From: Phenylobacterium sp.
GTDB taxonomy: Bacteria > Pseudomonadota > Alphaproteobacteria > Caulobacterales > Caulobacteraceae
DNA: 64,000 bases
Direction: 5' to 3'
Assembly (NCBI RefSeq): GCF_030679875.1
Contig: NZ_JAUXSP010000008.1
Coordinates: 1-64,000, forward strand
Below the pieces are notes generated by a model. It was not told the origin of the DNA, ran no database searches, and saw only the letters and a program-made list of their open reading frames with translations. The position numbers and the translations under genes are program-made. Below, piece by piece: positions 49,937-61,164 of this stretch (positions are counted from its first letter, which is position 1; every line of letters starts with the position of its first letter).

Positions 49937-50523
49937 TCGTCGGCGATCACAGTGTGCGGGGCCTCGGGCGGGCGGACCTCGAACAGTCCGATATCCAGGG
50001 GTTGTTGCGGCCGCAGGGCGCGCAGGGGCTGGCGGGTCAGGGCGTTCAGGGTGTCGCGGTCGGCCTCGGCCCCGGCGCGGCGGACCCGGCGGGCCTGGGG
50101 ACCGTCCAGAGAAACCTCCGTCGTCGCCCCGACCCTCCAGAACGAGACCTGCAGCCGCCACACCGTCGCCACAGGCTCGTCGAGCGGCGCGGGCCAGCGG
50201 CGGCCATCCTTCAGCACAGGACTCGCCAGCGCCGGCACGGGGCGGCGACCTCCAACCTGGGCGGCCAGCTCGGCCAGGCGGCAGTAGCGATCCTCGGGCG
50301 CCAGGCTCAGCACGCGGCCTGGCCGATCATCCTCGACCTTGCCGGCAAAGGCGTCCAACGCCGCCGCGCGGCTGGCGAAGTCCGGGCCCACGGCGCGGGT
50401 CAGGAAGGCCACCGGCTGGCCAGCCGCCAGCAGGCGGGCCTCCCGCTCCCGGGCGGCTCGTCCAAGGGGGGCGGCCAGGGCGGCCTCGGCGTCGGCGGCG
50501 ACCGGATAGAGAATGGCGCTCAT
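49933..50523 (-). CDS. uncharacterised protein, coupled to the zincin gene
   Basis: A protein of about 196 residues starting MSAILYPVAADAEAAL, with no signal peptide or membrane helix. The middle is basic and contains VWRLQVSFWRVGATTEVSLDG; no motif I recognise. It is cotranscribed with the metallopeptidase gene through a 4-base overlap and is divergent from divL. A TTG at 50541 would add six residues. Possibly a conserved Caulobacterales protein, function unknown. Confidence 0.75.
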   Translation of the reverse strand: MSAILYPVAADAEAALAAPLGRAAREREARLLAAGQPVAFLTRAVGPDFASRAAALDAFAGKVEDDRPGRVLSLAPEDRYCRLAELAAQVGGRRPVPALASPVLKDGRRWPAPLDEPVATVWRLQVSFWRVGATTEVSLDGPQARRVRRAGAEADRDTLNALTRQPLRALRPQQPLDIGLFEVRPPEAPHTVIADE

Positions 50524-50608
50524 CGGGTCATTGTCGCTCAATCCCGCGTCCCTGGGAACGGACCGCGCGTGCGACGGCTCGCTTTGGGTCCTATGTTGGC
50601 TGGTGGGT

Positions 50609-50613
50609 GATTC
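50609..50613. promoter_or_regulatory. GANTC site upstream of divL
   Basis: GATTC lies 33 bases before the divL ATG. In Caulobacterales GANTC is methylated by CcrM, and GcrA uses such sites in cell-cycle promoters. A single five-base match is weak evidence. Confidence 0.25.
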
Positions 50614-50645
50614 GCATCGACCCGACAGGGCTCGATGGAGTGGTG

Positions 50646-52967
50646 ATGAACGCGGACGAACTGATCCTGGCGGCGGCCGCAGGCGCGGTCTGTCTGGCCA
50701 TCTGCGCCACGCTCTGGGCGCTGGCCCAGCAGCGGCAGGGACGCCTGCGTCTGGTCGCCTTGCAGAACCGGGTCGCCGAACTGGAGATGCGCGCCGAGGT
50801 GGCCCAGTCCTCGGCTGAGGCCTTCGACTCGGCCCTGCTGGCCGTGGAGGACGGCAAGGCTCTCCTGGCGTCCGGGGAAGAGAGCCTGGTGGTGTGCGCT
50901 GCGGCCTTGGGGCTGGCCGAGGCCGACGCCCAGGGGCTGGTCAACGCCCTGATGCGCGCCGATCCGGATCATGCCCGCCGTCTTCGCAGCCTGTTCGAGC
51001 GGGGCGAGGCCTGCGCCTTCGAGGTGCGCGGCCCCTCCGGTGTGGTGTCCGTCGAAGGCCGCGCCGCGGGCGCCCTGGCCTGGCTGCGGCTGTCGGCGGT
51101 GATCGGCGAGGACGCCGGCCTGCCCACCGCCCCGCGCTTCGCCGCCCTGCTGGACGCCCGGCCGGGACCGGCCTGGATCGCATCGGCCGACGGGGCGCCG
51201 GTCTGGGTCAACGCCGCCTGGCTGGCCGCAGTCGACGCGACCAGCCTGGATGATGCTGCGGCCAAAGGTCTCACCCTGGACAAGGCCGCCGACGAGATCG
51301 CCAGTGAGGCGGCCAACCTCGCCCAGGGGCGGGAAACCACTCGCTGGTTGACCCTGGGCGGCCGCCGGCGGGCGTATCACATCACCGCCCGCCCCCTGGA
51401 CGGTGGCGGCGTCGGGGTCTGGGCCGAGGACGTCACAGAGACCGAGGAGATGCGCGAGGCGCTGAAGCGCCACGTGGCCGCCCACGACGAAACCCTGAAC
51501 CATATCGCCGATGCGGTGGCCATCTTCGGACCCAACAAGAAGATGATCTTCCACAACACCGCCTTTGCGGAACTGTGGGGCCTGGAGCCGGCCTGGCTCG
51601 GGGAGCGTCCCGGCCACGGGGAGCTGCTCGACCGCCTGCGCCAGCGCCGCCGCCTGCCCGAGACCGCCGACTATGTGAAGTGGCGCGCCGCCGAACTGGA
51701 TCGCTACGAGGCCTTGGGCTCAAGCCCCGATGATCTCTGGAGCCTGCCCGACGGCCGCACCCTGCGGGTGGTGCGCCAGCCCCACCCCATGGGCGGGGTA
51801 TTGCTGCTGTTCTCGGACATCACCGACGAGCTCAAGCTCAAGGCCCAGTACAACGCCCTGATCCAGGTCCAGCAGGCGACCCTGGACAAGCTGAACGACG
51901 CCGTCGCCGTGTTCGGCTCCGACGGGCGACTGCGGCTGCACAACGAAGCCTTCGAGCGCTTCTGGAACGTCACCCCCACCCAACTGGACCTCGCTGGCGA
52001 CTTCGAGGGCGTGGTCGAGCTCTGTGTGCCGCGGCTGCACGACCTGGGCTTCTGGCGGGAGCTCAAGGGCCGGGTGGCCGATCCCGATCCGAGCGCCCGG
52101 GCGCCGATCTCCGGGGAGGTAAAGACCTCGGACTCCCGCATCGTGGCCTATCAGTCGCGGCCCCTGCCCGACGGCGCGACCCTGATCGCCTTCACAGACG
52201 TCACCGACGCCCGCAAGCTGGAAAGCGCCCTGGCCGACCGGTCCGCCGCCCTGGCCGACGCCGAGCGGCTGAAGCGCGATTTCGTCGGCAATGTCTCCTA
52301 CGAACTGCGGACCCCGCTCACCACCATCATCGGCTATTCCGAGCTGCTGGAGCGGTCAGGCGAGAACCTGTCCGAGCGGGGCCGGGGCCACGCCGCCGCC
52401 GTGCGCATGGCGGCCACCCAGCTGGCGCGGTCCATCGACGATGTGCTGGACATGGCCCAGATCGACGCCGACGAGATGGCCCTGGATCTGGAAGATGTGC
52501 GGGTCGCCGACCTGATCGCGGGCGCCGCCGGCCGCTGGGCCCGGGCCGCCGAGGAGGGCAAGATCGTCCTCAAGGTCGATCACGCCGAGGAGATCGGGGT
52601 GATCCGGGCCGACGCCCATCGCCTGGGCCAGATCATGGATCATCTGATCGAGAACGCGATACGCCAGACGCCCCCCCAGGGGACCATCTCCGTCTCCGCC
52701 CGTCGAGCGCTCGGCGAGGTGAAGCTGCAGGTCAGCGACACCGGGCGGGGAATCCCGTTCCACGTCCAGGCGCACATCTTCGACCGCTTCGTGGGCCGTG
52801 AGCGCGGGGGGCCGGGTCTCGGCCTGGCCCTGGTCAAGGCGCTGACCGAATTGCATGGGGGTTGGGTGGCCCTGGAGAGCGAGCCGGGCAATGGCGCGAC
52901 CTTTACCTGCCACCTGCCGGAGCTGGCCCAGGCCGAAGCCGCCACCCACCGGGAACTGGAATTCTAG
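50646..52967 (+). CDS. divL: DivL-type atypical kinase, cell-cycle and polarity regulator
   Basis: A 773-residue protein. The N-terminus has one membrane helix (LILAAAAGAVCLAICATLWAL) and a coiled-coil stretch. PAS-like domains follow (about residues 130-515), including NHIADAVAIFGPNKKMIFHN and LNDAVAVFGSDGRLRLHN. The dimerisation domain reads FVGNVSYELRTPLTTIIGYSELL, with Tyr at residue 552 where other kinases have His; Caulobacter DivL has Tyr550. The ATPase domain is present (ENAIRQTPPQG, DTGRGIPFHV, GGPGLGLALVKAL). In Caulobacter, DivL acts with CckA and DivK to control CtrA. ATG 50646 has GGAG 5 bases upstream; the in-frame reading further up is not protein-like. Confidence 0.93.
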   Translation: MNADELILAAAAGAVCLAICATLWALAQQRQGRLRLVALQNRVAELEMRAEVAQSSAEAFDSALLAVEDGKALLASGEESLVVCAAALGLAEADAQGLVNALMRADPDHARRLRSLFERGEACAFEVRGPSGVVSVEGRAAGALAWLRLSAVIGEDAGLPTAPRFAALLDARPGPAWIASADGAPVWVNAAWLAAVDATSLDDAAAKGLTLDKAADEIASEAANLAQGRETTRWLTLGGRRRAYHITARPLDGGGVGVWAEDVTETEEMREALKRHVAAHDETLNHIADAVAIFGPNKKMIFHNTAFAELWGLEPAWLGERPGHGELLDRLRQRRRLPETADYVKWRAAELDRYEALGSSPDDLWSLPDGRTLRVVRQPHPMGGVLLLFSDITDELKLKAQYNALIQVQQATLDKLNDAVAVFGSDGRLRLHNEAFERFWNVTPTQLDLAGDFEGVVELCVPRLHDLGFWRELKGRVADPDPSARAPISGEVKTSDSRIVAYQSRPLPDGATLIAFTDVTDARKLESALADRSAALADAERLKRDFVGNVSYELRTPLTTIIGYSELLERSGENLSERGRGHAAAVRMAATQLARSIDDVLDMAQIDADEMALDLEDVRVADLIAGAAGRWARAAEEGKIVLKVDHAEEIGVIRADAHRLGQIMDHLIENAIRQTPPQGTISVSARRALGEVKLQVSDTGRGIPFHVQAHIFDRFVGRERGGPGLGLALVKALTELHGGWVALESEPGNGATFTCHLPELAQAEAATHRELEF

Positions 52968-53018
52968 GAAGGTCCGAGGGGCGCGAGCGACCAGGAAGCC
53001 GCCCGCGCCTTCAGCACC

Positions 53019-54589
<1,571 letters not shown>

Positions 54590-54611
54590 GCCGCTCCCCG
54601 ATGCAGAAAAA

Positions 54612-54625
54612 TGACGCCGGCGTCA
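54612..54625. promoter_or_regulatory. putative operator, site C (TGACGCCGGCGTCA)
   Basis: A perfect palindrome identical to site A, 23 bases upstream of the ferredoxin reductase ATG. On the coding strand it reads TTGACGCCGGCGTCA, so its first half could double as a -35 element. That position suits repression. Confidence 0.65.
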
Positions 54626-54650
54626 ACTTGGGAAAAGCAGAGTGACGACT

Positions 54651-55433
54651 TTAGATGACCCGGTCGACCAGCATCTTCTTCACCTCAGCGATCGCCTTGG
54701 CCGGATTCAGGCCCTTGGGGCAGACCTGGGCGCAATTCATGATCGTGTGGCAGCGATAGAGCTTGAACGGGTCTTCGAGATCGTCAAGCCGCTCGCCCGT
54801 GGCCTCGTCGCGGCTGTCGATCAGCCAGCGATAGGCGTGCAGCAGGGCGGCCGGGCCCAGATACTTGTCGCCGTTCCACCAGTAGCTCGGGCATGAGGTC
54901 GAGCAGCAGGCGCAGAGAATGCACTCATAGAGGCCGTCCAGCTTCTCCCGGTCAGCCGGGGTCTGCAGCCACTCGCCCTGGGGTTCCGGGGTCTTGGTGT
55001 GCAGCCAGGGCTCGATGGAGGCGTACTGGGCGTAGAACAGGGTCATGTCCGGCACCAGATCCTTGATCACCGGCATGTGCGGCAGCGGACTGATGGTGCA
55101 GGTCTGGCCGGGGACTTCTTCCCAACCATGGGTGCAGGCCAGCGTGTTGCGGCCGCCGATGTTCATGGCGCAGGAGCCGCACACACCCTCGCGGCACGAC
55201 CGCCGGAAGGCCAGCGTCGGGTCAACGGTGTTCTTGATGTGGATGAGGGCGTCCAGGACCATGGGTCCGCAGGCCTCGACATCAACGTCATAGGTGTCCC
55301 AGCGGGGATTTTCGGCCCCCTCGGGATCATAGCGATAGACCTTGAAGGTCTTGACCTTCTTGGCTCCGGCCGGGGCCGGATGATGGCGGCCCTTCTGGAC
55401 GCGGGAATTCTTTGGCAGGGCGAGTTCGACCAT
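54651..55433 (-). CDS. sdhB: succinate dehydrogenase iron-sulfur subunit
   Basis: A 260-residue subunit of complex II. The [2Fe-2S] ligands are in [21 protein letters not shown]. The [4Fe-4S] and [3Fe-4S] ligands are in [17 protein letters not shown] and [17 protein letters not shown]. It carries electrons from SdhA flavin to quinone. The gene is separated from sdhA by 96 bases, more than elsewhere in the operon. Confidence 0.97.
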   Translation of the reverse strand: MVELALPKNSRVQKGRHHPAPAGAKKVKTFKVYRYDPEGAENPRWDTYDVDVEACGPMVLDALIHIKNTVDPTLAFRRSCREGVCGSCAMNIGGRNTLACTHGWEEVPGQTCTISPLPHMPVIKDLVPDMTLFYAQYASIEPWLHTKTPEPQGEWLQTPADREKLDGLYECILCACCSTSCPSYWWNGDKYLGPAALLHAYRWLIDSRDEATGERLDDLEDPFKLYRCHTIMNCAQVCPKGLNPAKAIAEVKKMLVDRVI

Positions 55434-55529
55434 CGGAGGCGTTCCTTAGGCGAAGACTCCGGACCCCGCGCGGGCGGCGCGTTCGGTCCGAAGCCGGGAA
55501 TGAGCGATATGAGGGGCCACAGACCCGCC

Positions 55530-57317
55530 CTAGTAGACCCGCGCCTTCGGCGGGATGTAGGCGATGTCGTTGCTAAGCGTGAACGAGTGCACCGGACGGT
55601 CGTCCAGCTTCACCTTGCCCGTGGCGTCATCGAACCAGGTCAGCGTGTGCTTCATCCAGTTCTCGTCGTCGCGGTCGGGATAGTCCTCCCGGGCGTGCGC
55701 CCCGCGGCTTTCGGTGCGGTTCAGCGCTCCGTTCACGGTGACGGCGGCCTGGCCGATCAGATTGTCGAATTCCAGGGTCTCGACGAGGTCGGTGTTCCAG
55801 ATCATACCGCGATCGGTGACCTGGATGTCGCCGCGCTGACCGTGGATCTTGTCCAGGCGCGCCACGCCTGAGGCCAGGCTCTCCCCGGTGCGGAACACCG
55901 CGGCGTCCTCCTGCATGGCCTTCTGCATATCCAGGCGCAGATGGGAGGTCGGCGTGGCGCCCTTGGCGTTGCGCAGCCGGTCGAAACGGGCCAGGTGGGC
56001 CTCGGTCTGGGCGGGCTTGAGGTCAGGCTGCTTGGCGCCCGGCGTCAGGATGTCGGCGGCGCGCAGGGCGGCCGAACGGCCGAACACCACCAGATCGATC
56101 AGCGAGTTGGAGCCCAGGCGGTTGGCGCCGTGCACCGAGACGCAGGCCGCCTCGCCCACGGCCATCAGGCCGGGGATGACGCTGTCGGGGTTGTCGCCGT
56201 CGCGGGTGACGACCTCGGAATAGAAGTTCGTCGGGATGCCGCCCATATTGTAGTGAACCGTCGGCAAGACCGGGATCGGCGCCTTGGTCACGTCCACGCC
56301 GGAGAACACCCGGGCGCTTTCGGAAATGCCCGGCAGGCGCTGATGCAGCACCTTGGGGTCCAGGTGGTCCAGGTGCAGGAAGATGTGGTCCTTGCCAGGC
56401 CCCACGCCCCGGCCTTCGCGGATCTCGATGGTCATGGCCCGGCTGACCATATCCCGCGGCGCCAGATCCTTCACGGACGGCGCATAGCGCTCCATGAAGC
56501 GCTCACCCTCGGAATTGGTCAGATAGCCGCCCTCGCCCCGGGCGCCTTCGGTGATCAGGCAGCCGGCGCCATAGATGCCGGTGGGGTGGAACTGCACGAA
56601 CTCCATGTCCTGCAGGGGCAGGCCCGCCCGCAGGACCATGGCGTTGCCGTCGCCGGTGCAGGTGTGGGCGCTGGTGCAGGAGAAGTAGGCCCGGCCATAG
56701 CCGCCGGTGGCCAGGATGACCATCTGGGCCTGGAACCGGTGCATCGTGCCGTCGTCCAGCTTCCAGGCGGTGACGCCCCGGCAGACGCCATCTTCCATGA
56801 TCAGGTCGAGGGCGAAATACTCGATGAAGAACTCGGTGTTGTTGGCCAGGGACTGACCATACATGGTGTGCAGCATGGCGTGGCCGGTGCGGTCGGCCGC
56901 CGCACAGGTGCGCTGGATCGGGGCCTCGCCATAGTTGCTGGTCATGCCCCCAAAGGCGCGCTGATAGATCTTGCCGTCCTCGGTGCGCGAGAAGGGCACG
57001 CCCCAGTGCTCGAGCTCATAGACGGCGGCCGGCGCGTTGCGGCAGAGGTATTCGATGGCGTCCTGGTCGCCCAGCCAGTCCGACCCCTTGACGGTGTCGT
57101 ACATGTGCCAGCGCCAGTCATCCTGGCTCATATTGCCGAGGCTGGCGGAGATACCGCCCTGGGCGGCCACGGTGTGCGAGCGGGTCGGAAAGACCTTGGA
57201 GACACAGGCGGTCTTCAGACCGGCCTGGGCGCAGCCGAGCGCCGCGCGGAGGCCCGAGCCCCCGGCGCCCACCACGACGACGTCGAACTTGTGGTCGATG
57301 AATTCGTATGAGGCCAT
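55530..57317 (-). CDS. sdhA: succinate dehydrogenase flavoprotein subunit
   Basis: A 595-residue catalytic subunit that oxidises succinate to fumarate. FAD motif [21 protein letters not shown]; the covalent FAD His is in [17 protein letters not shown]; active-site segments [11 protein letters not shown] and GARGEGG are present. It ends [19 protein letters not shown]. Complete and typical. Confidence 0.97.
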   Translation of the reverse strand: MASYEFIDHKFDVVVVGAGGSGLRAALGCAQAGLKTACVSKVFPTRSHTVAAQGGISASLGNMSQDDWRWHMYDTVKGSDWLGDQDAIEYLCRNAPAAVYELEHWGVPFSRTEDGKIYQRAFGGMTSNYGEAPIQRTCAAADRTGHAMLHTMYGQSLANNTEFFIEYFALDLIMEDGVCRGVTAWKLDDGTMHRFQAQMVILATGGYGRAYFSCTSAHTCTGDGNAMVLRAGLPLQDMEFVQFHPTGIYGAGCLITEGARGEGGYLTNSEGERFMERYAPSVKDLAPRDMVSRAMTIEIREGRGVGPGKDHIFLHLDHLDPKVLHQRLPGISESARVFSGVDVTKAPIPVLPTVHYNMGGIPTNFYSEVVTRDGDNPDSVIPGLMAVGEAACVSVHGANRLGSNSLIDLVVFGRSAALRAADILTPGAKQPDLKPAQTEAHLARFDRLRNAKGATPTSHLRLDMQKAMQEDAAVFRTGESLASGVARLDKIHGQRGDIQVTDRGMIWNTDLVETLEFDNLIGQAAVTVNGALNRTESRGAHAREDYPDRDDENWMKHTLTWFDDATGKVKLDDRPVHSFTLSNDIAYIPPKARVY

Positions 57318-57319
57318 GC

Positions 57320-57712
57320 TCAGTAAGCTCCGCCCGAGAGGGCGACCTTCAAGATTGAGAAGAGGGCGAGTGCGCCAAACAGCGCACAGACGAAGAGGTT
57401 GAGCAGCAGGAGGCCGGCCTTGGTGATCCGGCGGTGGATGTAGTCCTCGACCACGACCCGCATGCCCGAATGCATGTGCATCAGGCTGACGACGGCGAGC
57501 AGGGCCAGCAACACCGCATTGACCGGAGAGGCCAGCCAGGCGACGGCCATCTCGTAGTCGCTGCGCGCCAGGCGCAGAACGGCGAAGACGCCCCAGAGCA
57601 CCAAGGGGATCAGCGCGACGGAGGAGACGCGTTCGAAAATCCAGTGGCTGACCCCATGGCCAGCGGCGCCCAGGCCCTGGGCCCGGGAACGGGGAGTGCG
57701 GAAATCGGTCAT
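57320..57712 (-). CDS. sdhD: succinate dehydrogenase membrane anchor subunit
   Basis: A 130-residue membrane protein with three helices: [40 protein letters not shown] with the haem-side His, and [27 protein letters not shown] is typical. Start ATG 57712 ([15 protein letters not shown]) is 2 bases after the sdhC stop; longer in-frame reading overlaps sdhC and is rejected. Confidence 0.92.
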   Translation of the reverse strand: MTDFRTPRSRAQGLGAAGHGVSHWIFERVSSVALIPLVLWGVFAVLRLARSDYEMAVAWLASPVNAVLLALLAVVSLMHMHSGMRVVVEDYIHRRITKAGLLLLNLFVCALFGALALFSILKVALSGGAY

Positions 57713-57714
57713 GC

Positions 57715-58122
57715 TCAGAGCGCTCCCGTCATGGCGGCGATGATCCAGACGACGAGGGTGGCCACCAGGGCGAAGGCCAGGGTCGCCACAGCGCCGGCGT
57801 TGGCGGCCGGCACCTTCAGCGCCACACCCGTGTCCCAGATCAGATGCTGCACGCCCTTGGCGAGGTGGAAGAAGACCGCAAAGCTGAGGACGAACATCAC
57901 CAGCTTGCCGAGCGGCGAGCCCAGCAGGCCCATATAGGCGTCGTAAGACTCCGGCCCGAAGGCGAGCGCGATGGTCCAGCCGGCCAGGATCAGGGTTCCC
58001 CCATAGAGGGCCACGCCGGTGATCCGGTGCATGATCGAGGTGATGGCGGTGAGATGCCAGCGCCACACCTGAACGTGCGGCGAGGTGGGCCTGGCCCGGA
58101 TGGTCTTCGAGACGTCCGACAT
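57715..58122 (-). CDS. sdhC: succinate dehydrogenase cytochrome b556 subunit
   Basis: A 135-residue membrane protein that begins [22 protein letters not shown]. The motif [18 protein letters not shown] near residue 30 carries quinone-site residues, and [14 protein letters not shown] carries the haem ligand His. First gene of sdhCDAB. The in-frame N-terminal extension to 58218 has no family support. Confidence 0.93.
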   Translation of the reverse strand: MSDVSKTIRARPTSPHVQVWRWHLTAITSIMHRITGVALYGGTLILAGWTIALAFGPESYDAYMGLLGSPLGKLVMFVLSFAVFFHLAKGVQHLIWDTGVALKVPAANAGAVATLAFALVATLVVWIIAAMTGAL

Positions 58123-58309
58123 CGGTTCTACAGCCGCTCCCTGTTGCCCTGCGAATGCCTGGCCGCTTTTACGCCGCCAACTGGGGGTGTCAACGAAGGC
58201 AGGGCGCACAGGCCGCAACCCCCGCCCTTCGCAGATCGGCGAACATCAGGGGTTTCCACCTCCCGGGCAATGCGTCTTTGCTGTAGGCTTCCTTCGCGGG
58301 AGACGAAGG

Positions 58310-59197
58310 ATGCGGTTCGATCTGGTGGACTTGCGGCTGTTCTGCGACGTGGTCGAGGCGGGCTCGATCACCCGCGGGGCCGAGCGCGCGGCCTTGGCCC
58401 TGGCGGCGGCTTCCACCCGGATCCGGGCCATGGAGCAGTCCCTGGGGGCCGCCCTCCTGACCCGGTCCCGCCAGGGGGTGACGCCGACGCCGGCCGGCCT
58501 GCTGCTGCTGAAGCACGCCCGCACCCTGCTCGAACAGAGCGCCCGAATGCAGGACGAGCTGGGTGTCATGGCCGAGAGCGGAGCGGCGGAGGTCCGGGTC
58601 CTGGCCAACACCAACGCCCTGACCGAATTCCTGCCTGAAGCCCTGTCCTCCTTCCTGGCAGACCACCCCCAGGTCAGCGTCGATCTCGAAGAGCGCCTGT
58701 CGGACGAGATCGTCGGACTGGTGGCTGAGGGCGCGGCCGATGTGGGAATCGTGGCCGGCACCGTCGATGTGGGCGCCCTGGAGACCTTCGCCTTCCGCAC
58801 AGACCGCTTCGTGGTGGTCACGGCGCTTGACCATCCTCTGGCGCAGAATGTCAGCGCGGCCTTCGCCCAGGTCCTCGACTACGACCTGGTGGGCCTCGAC
58901 CGGGCCAGCTCCCTGCAACGCTTCCTCGCCGCCCGGGCTGGCCGTGAAGGACGACGCCTGCGCCTGCGGGTTCAGCTCCGCAGCTTTGATGCGGTCTGCC
59001 GGCTGGTGGAGTGCGGGGTGGGCGTCGGGGTGGTGCCGGAGACCACCGCGGCCCGGGCCGTCTGCACCATGAATCTGGCCATTGTCGCGCTGACCGATGA
59101 CTGGGCGGTTCGGGAGCTGAAGATCTGCGTCCGCAGCCTGAATGAGCTGCGCCCCATAGCCCGTCAGCTGGTGGAGAGCCTGCGGGCCTCCCCCTAG
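58310..59197 (+). CDS. LysR-family transcriptional regulator
   Basis: A 295-residue regulator. The winged helix-turn-helix lies at residues 1-60 (LVDLRLFCDVVEAGSITRGAERAALAL, then AASTRIRAMEQSLGAALLTRS). The effector-binding domain follows (VRVLANTNALTEFLPEALSSFL). It is divergent from sdhC, but 187 bases lie between; LysR proteins often regulate the divergent gene. Start ATG 58310 comes after GACGAAGG. It ends on the same CTAG as zapE. The effector is unknown. Confidence 0.9.
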   Translation: MRFDLVDLRLFCDVVEAGSITRGAERAALALAAASTRIRAMEQSLGAALLTRSRQGVTPTPAGLLLLKHARTLLEQSARMQDELGVMAESGAAEVRVLANTNALTEFLPEALSSFLADHPQVSVDLEERLSDEIVGLVAEGAADVGIVAGTVDVGALETFAFRTDRFVVVTALDHPLAQNVSAAFAQVLDYDLVGLDRASSLQRFLAARAGREGRRLRLRVQLRSFDAVCRLVECGVGVGVVPETTAARAVCTMNLAIVALTDDWAVRELKICVRSLNELRPIARQLVESLRASP

Positions 59198-60309
59198 GGC
59201 GCGTCGGTCAGCCAGTCGGCCGAACGCATCTCCTGCAGGCGCGAGGCGGTGCGCTCGAACTCGAAGGCGCCGTCGCCATCAGGATAGAGGGCGGCCGGCT
59301 CGGCGGCGGCCAGGACGATCAGCCGGGCTCGGGCCTCATAGAGGGCGTCGATCAGGGTCACGAAACGCCGCGCCTCCTCCCGCCGCGCCGGGGTGAGCTG
59401 TGGGACCTGATCGAGAAAGACCGTGTGGAACTGCTCGGCGAGCGCCAGATAATCATTGGGGCCAAGGGCCACCCCGCAAAGGCTGGCGAAACTGGCCCGC
59501 AAAAGCCCCCCGGTGGCGTGGGGCAGGTGGATCTTGCGACCCAGGACCTCCAGGGTCTCACCGGCCTCTTCGGCCCCGTCCAGCATGTCCTGCCACAGGC
59601 GATCGAACACCCGCTCGTGGTCCCGGTCGATGGGCGAGAACCAGACGCCGGCCGCCCGCAGCCGGTCCAGGCGGTAGTCGTGCTCGCCGGCCACGGAGAC
59701 CACCTCGGTCTGGGTCTTCAAGAGGTCGATGAAGGGCAGAAAGAGCTGCCGGTTGATGCCGTTGCGATAGAGGGCGTCGGGCGCGCGGTTGGAGGTGGCC
59801 ACCAGGGTCACGCCCCGGTCGAACAGGGCGGTGAACAGCCGGCCCAGGATCATGGCGTCGGCGATGTCGGTGACCTGAAACTCGTCGAAGCAGAGAAGTC
59901 GCGCCTGGCTGGCCACCACGTCGGCCGCCGGCGGGATCGGGTCATCGCCCCGGTGCTGGCCGAACTTCGCCTTGCGGGCCGCCGCGTCGCCCTTGCGCCA
60001 GGCGTCGATGAGCCGATGGACCTCGCCCATGAAGACATGGAAGTGAACCCGGCGCTTCTTCGCCACCGGCGCGGCCTCGTAGAACAGGTCCATCAGCATG
60101 GACTTGCCCCGCCCCACCGGCCCCCACAGATAGACGCCCCTCTGGCTTTCCGGCTTTCGGAACCGCCCCAGCAGGCCGACGGGCTCGCTTTCGACGAGGG
60201 CGGCCTCCAGCCGCGCCAGGGCCGGCAGGGCGGCGGCCTGGGACGGATCAGGACGAATTTCCCCGCGCTCCAGGCGGTCGCGGTAAGCGGTTTCGAGGGC
60301 GGTGGTCAT
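59194..60309 (-). CDS. zapE: cell division ATPase ZapE (AFG1 family)
   Basis: A 371-residue AAA+-type ATPase. The Walker A motif is GVYLWGPVGRGKSMLMDLF near residue 58, followed by FHVFMGEVHRLIDAWR. Walker B is LLCFDEFQVTDIADAMIL, and VATSNRAPDALYRNGINRQLFLPFI is diagnostic for AFG1/ZapE. In E. coli, ZapE acts at the late divisome; in mitochondria, AFG1 helps degrade respiratory subunits. Its place near sdh in the window fits either. Confidence 0.94.
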   Translation of the reverse strand: MTTALETAYRDRLERGEIRPDPSQAAALPALARLEAALVESEPVGLLGRFRKPESQRGVYLWGPVGRGKSMLMDLFYEAAPVAKKRRVHFHVFMGEVHRLIDAWRKGDAAARKAKFGQHRGDDPIPPAADVVASQARLLCFDEFQVTDIADAMILGRLFTALFDRGVTLVATSNRAPDALYRNGINRQLFLPFIDLLKTQTEVVSVAGEHDYRLDRLRAAGVWFSPIDRDHERVFDRLWQDMLDGAEEAGETLEVLGRKIHLPHATGGLLRASFASLCGVALGPNDYLALAEQFHTVFLDQVPQLTPARREEARRFVTLIDALYEARARLIVLAAAEPAALYPDGDGAFEFERTASRLQEMRSADWLTDAP

Positions 60310-60378
60310 GACCCCGCCCCTAGCCCGGCAAGGCCACGATCACAATCAGCCAATCGCCCTCGCCGCCCCTGGCGAAGC

Positions 60379-61107
60379 TCAGCTGGCCGCCGGCTCCGAG
60401 TCCGCCTGCGGCGTAGGCGCCAGGGCGCCGTCCTCTTCGCCGGCGGGAACCAGGGGGGTCTCGCTTCGCGCCGGCAGGCCCAGATCTTCGCGAAGGAAGC
60501 GATAGGTTTCCCGCCGCTCACAGGCGCAGGCCTTCATCTGGCCTTCCTGGTCCCACCAGACCAGCAGCGGATAGGCGAAGTCGACGCCATTGTCCTTGAG
60601 CAGGGGGATCAGCTCATCGACCATGGTCCGGCCCGCCTCCACCACCGCGGTGCGGGCTGTGTCGCCATCGGCTGGCGGAATGCCCGGGGCGGTCCAGGCG
60701 GAGACCGGGACGCTGACCCAACGCTCGAACAGGCTCCAGTCGCGGTTCAGCCACAGCTCGGCGACGGTGGCCCGCTCGGCCGGGGTGGAGCGCTCCAGCC
60801 CGTTGACCTCCCGCCGGGCGACCTCGATCACCCGGGTGTCGACGCCCGCGGCGTGCAGATCGGGGAACTGCTCGGCCTTGAAGCGCAGGCAATCAGGGCA
60901 GCTGCGGAATGAGACCATATAGACGGCGCGCCCCTGAACCCCTGGCGACACCCAACCGGAGCCCTCCAGAAGGCGGGCGATCTCAGCCTGGTGCTTGGTC
61001 ATGGTGGTCGGCCTCCAGCGCAGTTCGTGGTTCCAATAGGCAAAGGCGCCGACACCGGCCACCACCACGACGAGGGCCAGAATCGCCCAGAGACGAATAT
61101 TCTTCAT
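60379..61107 (-). CDS. membrane-anchored thioredoxin-like protein with CPDC motif
   Basis: A 242-residue protein. An N-terminal helix (LWAILALVVVVAGVGAFAYW) anchors it, with the rest in the periplasm. The segment GRAVYMVSFRSCPDCLRFKAEQFPDL has a CxxC redox site in thioredoxin-like context, then VIEVARREVNGLERSTPAERATVAELW. A second Cys pair (KACACERRETY) lies near residue 200. The C-terminus is Pro/Glu-rich. It may be a thiol-disulfide enzyme of DsbC/TrbB-like type, but I do not recognise the family. GGAG lies 9 bases before ATG 61107. Confidence 0.7.
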   Translation of the reverse strand: MKNIRLWAILALVVVVAGVGAFAYWNHELRWRPTTMTKHQAEIARLLEGSGWVSPGVQGRAVYMVSFRSCPDCLRFKAEQFPDLHAAGVDTRVIEVARREVNGLERSTPAERATVAELWLNRDWSLFERWVSVPVSAWTAPGIPPADGDTARTAVVEAGRTMVDELIPLLKDNGVDFAYPLLVWWDQEGQMKACACERRETYRFLREDLGLPARSETPLVPAGEEDGALAPTPQADSEPAAS

Positions 61108-61164
61108 GTGCGATCGCTCCAAATTCCTGCGGCCGCCGGGGCCGGATCGGGGAGGCCTGAGGAC

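Noticed and set aside
49893..50645. In-frame extension of divL upstream of 50646
   Set aside because: It is antisense to the zincin and uncharacterised genes, is Pro/Arg/Gly-rich, and the ATG at 50646 has a good ribosome site and gives the expected DivL length.
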